Source: Planktothrix agardhii NIES-204 (GTDB taxonomy: Bacteria; Cyanobacteriota; Cyanobacteriia; Cyanobacteriales; Microcoleaceae). From it: 64,000 bases of DNA. Location: the NCBI GenBank assembly GCA_003609755.1, contig AP017991.1, forward strand, positions 186,001-250,000, in the 5' to 3' direction. The notes under the pieces were generated by a model. That model saw nothing but the letters and a program-made list of their open reading frames with translations. It did no database searches and was not told where the DNA came from. A program made the translations under genes and the position numbers. Below, piece by piece: positions 58,067 through 64,000 of this stretch (the first letter of the stretch is position 1; each line of letters begins with the position of its first letter).

Positions 58067-61000
58067 TCAAGCTGTAATGTATTTATATTGTTCAATCATT
58101 GCTGATAATAAATGTTGATCAAATTTTTCTTTTGGCTGTAGAACAACTAAAGTATCTGCACTTTCAATAGGATCAAAAAACTTCAACACATCATGATAAG
58201 GTGGACGATCCCAAAAATCGTGCATAATTACTTTAGTAGTTGTGTTGATATGAGATAAAGATTGTAATGCACAAGCGACTCGAAATCGACCATCAATAAA
58301 CACAAGATTAATGGGATCGGGTACTTTCTTCCAAATATCTGAGTAATACCTTGGCCAGTTTTCTTGAGAAGATTGATCGCGCGGATAACCCCAAGCACCA
58401 ACAGGCCCAATATTGATATGAAAAAACTGAACTAAACTATTTTCCACTGCTTTCTGAATCCTGTCATACTCTTGCAGTTTGTTGATAAAGTCGAAATCGC
58501 TTTCCACACTGTAGAGTTGTTTAACTCCGGTTTTGATTGCTAAACCTGTGCTCCCTCCGGCTCCAAACTCAATAACAACTTTTTGTCCCTGAAGATATTT
58601 TGTAAACAGTTTAACTTCAGCCTCTGACATTCGGGGAGTTGGAAGTTGAACATCTTTAGCGGATGTTGTTGTTGCTTGCGCTGTTGAAATTTGAATTTGA
58701 GGTGATGGAGGTTGTAGAACATTAACCCAGATAGCAGAATTCGTCTTAGACACCTGTTGGAATAATATTTCTTGTGCTGAACTCACTTCCTGAATAAAGA
58801 CAGATTGTTCTTGAGTATTTTGCCAAGGAAAGCGATAGGTCGGTTCTTTATTCAGGGATTCCAAAACTTTTGCATTTTTTCTACGTTCAGTTTGATTAGA
58901 ATGGGATTTAGATTTTTGAGTCATTAACCCTTGATTAATAGCTGGATAAAGCCCATAAATGGGTAAAGGTAGGGAATCGATCACAGCAGAAAATCTCATG
59001 AAACGTTGAGTCCATTCGGCATGACCAAACCCATATCCTTTAAATCGACTATCTAAGTAACCAACACAATTGAGAGCGTGTCTTGAAGATGTTGTACATT
59101 GTCCAGTCGTTACCTTGAGCAAATCGGGAGAAGTCGGCATTCCACCACTTTCTTTATAAATATCATGAGGACGCTTCTCTAAGATCCAGGGTGCTGCATA
59201 GTTAACATGATGCCAAATAGCGGTTGTCTCTAACCAAGCTAATTCCCATCCCTTTTCTATGGGAAAGCAGTCGTCCTCCAGTAGCATAATACAGTTTGCA
59301 TCTGTATACTCTTTTAAGGCATACAAAGCTCGATTTTTATTCCAACACACTCCTCGATTCTGACCTGTAAGAACTACCAAACCTTCTGATCGACACCATT
59401 CCACTGTGCCATCGGTACTTCCATCATCAGCAATTACAAGATAATAGGGGCTTGTTGTGTATTTTCTAATGCTTTCTACACATTTTTTGAGATGTTTCAG
59501 CCGATTATAGGTAATTACCCCAATTCCTAATCGATTTGTGGTTGCTTGTGATATAGTCTCCTGATTTCTTGCTTTGTTTTCCAGAGTTTTAAACGTTGTA
59601 AGACATTTTTCCTTGATTACCTCCTGATAATTAGGTACTTGCTTCAAAGATGCGCCTCTTGATACGTTTGCTCTAGGAAAAGGTTTTTTGGGTATCTCTT
59701 TACCCAAGAATGCACATAGTTTATCCCAGCCATCTCCTTCACAAATATTTAGAATCAGAAGGTCAGCTTCTCTGTGTTTGAAATATTCCTTAACATCTTC
59801 TAGGTGCTGGTCATATTTTTGGGAAAAAATATCTTCGTCATATTCGTCAACACCAGTCTGCTCAATCCGATATTTATACTGTATAGAATTCTGCTGTTTA
59901 GCCTTATGCCGAAAATGATTCATACAGGAGTTTAACCAACTTTTTTTATCCCGCACACTTAGAATAAATTTAGATCCTGGATATTGGATATCATATTCTT
60001 GATATCGAGTCTGGATCGGCATATCACTCAGGAATTCATGAGCAGGAATATCTTTGTCTGGTTCTAACAGATAATGCTTCGTTTTGTATCCAAGAACTTT
60101 CATGGCTACAGTCAAAGATGTTGTCCCTGTCTTTGATAATCCGATACAAAACACCTTATGATTTTTTGAGATTGGGTGATTGACTTCTTTCATGTTTTCT
60201 GTATTAAATATTATTGAATTTGAAGCCGACTCAATAGCAGATTTCAAAACTGGCACAAAACGTTGGATTGTTAAATCTTCTATTTGATTTTGATCATATT
60301 TTTCAAAGACAGCAAATTGTTTTTTTGTCCCATTGCCAGCACCTCTGTTTGATTTGATCCGAAACTCTTCCCTTGACTTCGTTAAATAGTGATTAATTCG
60401 GAGTTTTTTGACGGAAGTATGAGAAGTTTGTGGGCCAACAAAAACTTGGTGATTTTCTGTAACAGCTTGCTGATCATCTACATAAATAAAATGATGAGGA
60501 GTCGCCGATCTGATGGTTTGGGTCGGACGAATAATTGATTTCATCCGGCCATTATGGAGGATCAAGGCTTCATCCTCTAGGGGTCTTCGGGTAAAATTTT
60601 CCGTAACTAACCCTTTGGGTTTAGTGATGTGACCCGAACTCCCAAAACACAACCAATTCACTCCGATACCTGGATATTCCTTATATTCTTCTAATACTTT
60701 TTTTAAGTCATCTGCTTCTGAAGGGAATAAAAACTCATCTAAATCAATGAAAGCGATCCATTCGGATTCTTCTCGGTGGTGTTTTAGACAGTGGTTATAA
60801 CTCGAATTTTGACCCCCTTGTTCTGGCCATTCATGCCAAACAATTTCACCTCGGTCTATGTACGGCTTAACCTTTTCAAAAATATTATCGGTGCTATTAT
60901 TATCGTAAAGATAAAATCTTTCGACTCCGACTATTTTATGGAACTCTAACCATTCAATAATGTAAAGCCCTTCATCTTTGAGAATGGCACAAATACTGAG

Positions 61001-62521
61001 TTGGCATTTCGGTCTATCATTTAGAGGTTGGATAGCATTGGTTTGGGTTTTGGGGAATTCCGTTTGGATCTGTTGAAGTTGAGACGGAGATTGCTTCAGT
61101 TCAGCTTCGGTTTGGTGTAATTGCAGATGAGTTTCTTCTAACTCAGCTAGAACTTCATCAAATTGAGATTGCGATCGCTGTAATTCTTCTTTTGTTTCTT
61201 GCAGTTCTGAACAAGTTTTTGCCAAGTCTTGCTGCATTTTTTCTAACTCAACTTGGACAAATGTTAATTGTTCTGATTGCTGTTCAAACTTGATTTTTAA
61301 CTGCTCTAGTTCTTCGTTTAACTCAGTTTTTAAGTTCAATTGTCTTTTTAAATTAAGTGATTTTTCAGATATTGACAAAGCCTCGGCGGGCAAATTATCT
61401 AAACCGTTTTTATGCAAGTTATAAAAAAAATTATAAACTTTTATGTCAACCCCGTTATAATCATTAAGAAAGTCTACAAACTTACTATTGTTTAGGAGTT
61501 CTTTCTTATTTAAAGCTGGTTTTGAATTGATATTTTCTCGATTAACGATAGGTTCTATGATATCTTCTAAACCAATCAGGCTAACATATTTTTTAATAAA
61601 TTGACTATAATCCTCTGTTAATCCTACCAAATCAAAGTTTAATAAATTTTCTATAATTGCATCAGCATTATTGGAATCCGTTTTAAAATAACTAGATTGA
61701 GCATTCAATAACCATTTATTTTCTAGTAAAAAATCAATCACCTCAAGGGGGTTGGTTAAATCCCTTTCACAGAGGTTATATCCCATTTTTTTTATATGAT
61801 CTGGATGAGATTGATAAAATCTTGAGTTGTGATCGAACTGATGAATATAAGCCAGCCAATTTACATGGGAGATAATTTGATCAAAAGGGTTTCTGAGTAG
61901 AGTGACTAATAAATATTGATCTCGTTCAAAATTTTTATTAAAATACTGAATACCCAAATGGCCAGAAACAAAATCCCAGCTTTTTAGGATATCTAAATTT
62001 TTAAATTCCCAGGGTTGACTCGATTGTCGGTAGGATTCACAATGACTATTTCCATGTAAATAGGTATGTAAAAATTTATTAAATGAACTTCCTGCCGTTT
62101 TAGCAACATGGACAAAAAACGTTTTCTTTTTAGGGCTACGGAAAGAATATTGAGATAATTTTAGGTCAGCCAATGAAATTCTTTGAAAATTTTCCAAAAC
62201 AGCTTGAATCAAAATCTCTCCCGACTCTAAATTAATTTTTTCTAAGGCGAGATCAATCACAAAGCCACTGTGTTCAGCACCCGGAAAAGTTGCATAAATT
62301 TTAGCAGCACGAGGACGATGAATTGTTACAGGTGCGTACCCTACTAACTGACCATCTTGAATTAATTCAACACCAACTACAGGTGATTCTATTCCAATCA
62401 CCCAACCGGATAATTTTAGATGTTCTTCTATTGTTTGTGGAACCGGATCAAAGTCAAATTTACAAAATTTATCAGCTTCTTCTATGTTTTTATTAAGATT
62501 AACTTTTGTCAGTAATTTCAT
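58067..62521 (-). CDS. Giant multidomain glycan enzyme: accessory module, sulfotransferase, coiled coil, GT92-like, sulfotransferase, GT2, methyltransferase-like
   Basis: 1484 residues without interruption. Order: accessory module 35-125 (GW 39-40, RPR 69-71, SGF 85-87). Sulfotransferase 1, about 133-375, with PAPS loop KTAGSSF (141-147) and 3'-phosphate site LLRNPFDQIISHV. Coiled coil about 385-490 (Glu/Gln/Leu heptads). GT92/DUF23-like domain 505-760 (CAILKDEGLYIIEWLEFH, DLDEF at 593-597). Sulfotransferase 2, about 788-945, with LSKTGTTSL (795-803) and SVRDKKSWL. GT2 about 998-1200 (ADDGSTDGT, LEDDC). Class I methyltransferase-like fold 1295-1484 (VIEFGAGGSTG, VFIDGR). Each domain keeps key motifs, so it could add two sugars and sulfate them. 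Acceptor unknown; presumably cytoplasmic, as no signal or membrane segment is seen. Confidence 0.9.
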   Translation of the reverse strand: MKLLTKVNLNKNIEEADKFCKFDFDPVPQTIEEHLKLSGWVIGIESPVVGVELIQDGQLVGYAPVTIHRPRAAKIYATFPGAEHSGFVIDLALEKINLESGEILIQAVLENFQRISLADLKLSQYSFRSPKKKTFFVHVAKTAGSSFNKFLHTYLHGNSHCESYRQSSQPWEFKNLDILKSWDFVSGHLGIQYFNKNFERDQYLLVTLLRNPFDQIISHVNWLAYIHQFDHNSRFYQSHPDHIKKMGYNLCERDLTNPLEVIDFLLENKWLLNAQSSYFKTDSNNADAIIENLLNFDLVGLTEDYSQFIKKYVSLIGLEDIIEPIVNRENINSKPALNKKELLNNSKFVDFLNDYNGVDIKVYNFFYNLHKNGLDNLPAEALSISEKSLNLKRQLNLKTELNEELEQLKIKFEQQSEQLTFVQVELEKMQQDLAKTCSELQETKEELQRSQSQFDEVLAELEETHLQLHQTEAELKQSPSQLQQIQTEFPKTQTNAIQPLNDRPKCQLSICAILKDEGLYIIEWLEFHKIVGVERFYLYDNNSTDNIFEKVKPYIDRGEIVWHEWPEQGGQNSSYNHCLKHHREESEWIAFIDLDEFLFPSEADDLKKVLEEYKEYPGIGVNWLCFGSSGHITKPKGLVTENFTRRPLEDEALILHNGRMKSIIRPTQTIRSATPHHFIYVDDQQAVTENHQVFVGPQTSHTSVKKLRINHYLTKSREEFRIKSNRGAGNGTKKQFAVFEKYDQNQIEDLTIQRFVPVLKSAIESASNSIIFNTENMKEVNHPISKNHKVFCIGLSKTGTTSLTVAMKVLGYKTKHYLLEPDKDIPAHEFLSDMPIQTRYQEYDIQYPGSKFILSVRDKKSWLNSCMNHFRHKAKQQNSIQYKYRIEQTGVDEYDEDIFSQKYDQHLEDVKEYFKHREADLLILNICEGDGWDKLCAFLGKEIPKKPFPRANVSRGASLKQVPNYQEVIKEKCLTTFKTLENKARNQETISQATTNRLGIGVITYNRLKHLKKCVESIRKYTTSPYYLVIADDGSTDGTVEWCRSEGLVVLTGQNRGVCWNKNRALYALKEYTDANCIMLLEDDCFPIEKGWELAWLETTAIWHHVNYAAPWILEKRPHDIYKESGGMPTSPDLLKVTTGQCTTSSRHALNCVGYLDSRFKGYGFGHAEWTQRFMRFSAVIDSLPLPIYGLYPAINQGLMTQKSKSHSNQTERRKNAKVLESLNKEPTYRFPWQNTQEQSVFIQEVSSAQEILFQQVSKTNSAIWVNVLQPPSPQIQISTAQATTTSAKDVQLPTPRMSEAEVKLFTKYLQGQKVVIEFGAGGSTGLAIKTGVKQLYSVESDFDFINKLQEYDRIQKAVENSLVQFFHINIGPVGAWGYPRDQSSQENWPRYYSDIWKKVPDPINLVFIDGRFRVACALQSLSHINTTTKVIMHDFWDRPPYHDVLKFFDPIESADTLVVLQPKEKFDQHLLSAMIEQYKYITA

Positions 62522-62576
62522 AAAACCAAGGTATATTTTAGATAGAGAAGTAAAGTTAAAGTAAAACTAGATTACC

Positions 62577-63830
62577 ATGAACAGTGTATTGATCAACAAT
62601 GACCTAACTTCAGCAAACTATTTTGACCAAGCTAACAGACTAAGGCAACTGAACCAACTTCAAGAAGCGGTTATTGCTTACCGTGATGCCATAACCGAAA
62701 AACCCAATTTTTCCTGGTATCACCATAACTTGGGGGAAACCCTGGCTCAACTGGGTCAGGTAGAGGAGGCGATCGCCAGTTACCAAAAGGCCTGCGAACT
62801 CAACCCCAACTCGGCTTGGTCTTACTATAACCTAGGTGAACTCCTAGAGCAAGAGGGTAGAATCACGGAAGCAACGGAGGCCTATCGTCGGGCGGTGGAA
62901 CTGAATCCTGATTTTTATGAGTTTCAGCAGAGTCTCGGAAAACTACTCTGCCAACAGGGACAGTTTGCCCAAGCCATTAGTTCCCTAGAAAAAGCAATTG
63001 AACTCGAACCCGATGCCACTGCCTGTTATCAATATCTGTGGGATGCCTTTGCTCAACAGGGACAGGGACGCGAAGGCATAGCCTATTTACACAAAGCGGT
63101 GACGGCAACTCCCAACAGTGGGGAACTCCATCAGCAGTTAGCCGAAGCGTTAAAGGCTAATAATCAAATTCAGGAAGCGATCGCTTCTTACAAAAATGTA
63201 ATTCAGATTAACCCCAAATCCGCTTGGAGTTATTATCAGTTGGGGATGATTTGCCGAGATCAAGGTCAATATCAAGAAGCGATCGCTTACTACCGCAAAG
63301 CCACGGAATATGACCCCAAATCGGCCATTTATTATCATTTCCTGGGACATACCCTATCCCTGGTTCATCATTGGGAAGAAGCGATCGCAGCTTACAAGAA
63401 AGCCCTAGATCTCGCACCGACTTCAGCGATTATTTATCAACATTTGGGGGATGCGTTATCGACGTTACAGCGTTGGGAACAGGCGGCCACGGCTTACCGG
63501 AAATCCGTAGATTTGGAACCCCATTCCCTAGAAGCGCAAGATCATCTAGGGTTTGCCCTGGCCCAACTCCAACGCTGGGATGATGCGATTTTAGCCTATC
63601 GTCGGGCCTTAGATGTGAGCTTATCTGATGTCGTATATTTGCATTTAGGGGATGCCCTCGAACAACGTTCCCATGTTCAACCGATAGACAAAGATGCTCG
63701 TAACGATCTCGAAGATGCAGTTAATTGTTATCGTCAAGCCCTGGAATTAAATCCCAATCCAGAAGCTATTGACCAGAAATTAAATCATGCTCTATCCCAA
63801 CTCAATCAGGCTTCTAAATTAAGGAATTAA
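62577..63830 (+). CDS. TPR-repeat protein
   Basis: 417 residues, about eleven TPR units and nothing else. Its first 190 residues are paralogous to the start of the TPR-GT2 protein at 53479 (QANRLRQLNQLQEAVIAYR, FSWYHHNLGETLAQLGQVEEAIASYQKA). No transferase domain follows; it ends naturally and is closed by a strong terminator. It is divergent from the giant enzyme across only 55 bases, so the two probably share a promoter region and function. GC content is higher than in the other TPR genes of the cluster. It may be the scaffold partner of the giant enzyme. Confidence 0.88.
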   Translation: MNSVLINNDLTSANYFDQANRLRQLNQLQEAVIAYRDAITEKPNFSWYHHNLGETLAQLGQVEEAIASYQKACELNPNSAWSYYNLGELLEQEGRITEATEAYRRAVELNPDFYEFQQSLGKLLCQQGQFAQAISSLEKAIELEPDATACYQYLWDAFAQQGQGREGIAYLHKAVTATPNSGELHQQLAEALKANNQIQEAIASYKNVIQINPKSAWSYYQLGMICRDQGQYQEAIAYYRKATEYDPKSAIYYHFLGHTLSLVHHWEEAIAAYKKALDLAPTSAIIYQHLGDALSTLQRWEQAATAYRKSVDLEPHSLEAQDHLGFALAQLQRWDDAILAYRRALDVSLSDVVYLHLGDALEQRSHVQPIDKDARNDLEDAVNCYRQALELNPNPEAIDQKLNHALSQLNQASKLRN

Positions 63831-63847
63831 GCGTAACTGCGTAAATT

Positions 63848-63888
63848 AGAGAGTGCGTTAACATCCTATAACGCACTCTTAATTTTTT
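63848..63888 (+). terminator. Rho-independent terminator of the TPR gene
   Basis: AGAGTGCGTTA (63850-63860) pairs perfectly with TAACGCACTCT (63869-63879), 8-base loop, followed by TAATTTTTT. It is the strongest terminator in the window. Confidence 0.9.
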
Positions 63889-63890
63889 GG

Positions 63891-64000
63891 GGTACAAACT
63901 GAATTTTATTAAATCTTCCTAATGGTTGAAGTATTCGGTCGTTGACTCTAGCGTATAATAGTAATCAGAAAACTATCAGGTGTAGTTTTTAGGTGGCAGC
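63891..64000. other. Right-edge intergenic sequence
   Basis: AT-rich; contains TATAAT at 63953-63958 with no well-spaced -35 box. It may be the promoter of a plus-strand gene starting beyond the window. No coding sequence is supported. Confidence 0.3.

Noticed and set aside
63069-63083. Possible repeat insertion GCGAAGGCATAGCC in the last TPR gene
   Set aside because: The encoded residues fit a normal TPR unit and no palindrome of convincing length is present.

Overview
The window is a stretch of chromosome from a filamentous, phycobilisome-containing cyanobacterium, most likely an Oscillatoriales member close to Planktothrix; the genus is inferred from overall style, not proven. Support comes from apcE (phycobilisome core-membrane linker), CP12, the flv1/flv3 flavodiiron pair, a tocopherol-cyclase homologue, many HIP1-type GCGATCGC octamers, short tandem heptamer repeats, and several families of C/G-rich dispersed palindromic repeats. 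Nearly all genes are chromosomal housekeeping or photosynthesis genes, except for an 18-kb block of accessory glycan genes at the right end.

Layout. 1-5.8 kb: a partial GspE/PilB-like ATPase, a DUF3352 protein and a one-polypeptide type IIG restriction-modification enzyme. 5.8-9.2 kb: a long apcE leader with hairpins and an IS200/IS605-like end remnant, then apcE. 9.4-13 kb: flv1 and flv3, bracketed by inverted copies of one palindromic repeat, with a candidate small RNA to the right. 13.4-24 kb: DUF3177-like membrane protein, cp12, a FIST sensor plus CheC-like protein, metallophosphoesterase, L,D-transpeptidase, KDPG aldolase, a DUF985 cupin, argS, a YvlD-like membrane protein and ychF. 23.8-26.2 kb: a MITE-like inverted-repeat element next to a two-gene type II restriction-modification system. 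26.2-31.9 kb: a CbiM(N)QO cobalt/nickel transporter, an Orn/Lys/Arg decarboxylase, cbiT and cdsA. 32-40 kb: ankyrin protein, SelO, a small membrane protein, tocopherol cyclase, pepA, a histidine kinase, rpsU and an IS701-like remnant. 40.7-45.5 kb: the DUF502-nusB-ftsY-rsbU-like gene run.

45.6-63.9 kb is the unusual part. TPR-array proteins are joined, or were once joined, to glycosyltransferases (GT61 and tandem GT2), with a methyltransferase and a 1484-residue multidomain enzyme. That enzyme appears to combine two sulfotransferases, a GT92-like domain, a GT2 domain and a C-terminal methyltransferase-like domain. Two of the TPR-glycosyltransferase genes are split in two, and in each case adding a single base to a homopolymer tract (C7 at 46858; A10 at 51243) would restore one continuous frame. 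A roughly 90-residue accessory module recurs in three different enzymes of the cluster. Together these suggest a locus making or decorating a sulfated, methylated surface glycan, possibly switchable by homopolymer slippage. That function is inference; the architecture is read directly from the sequence.
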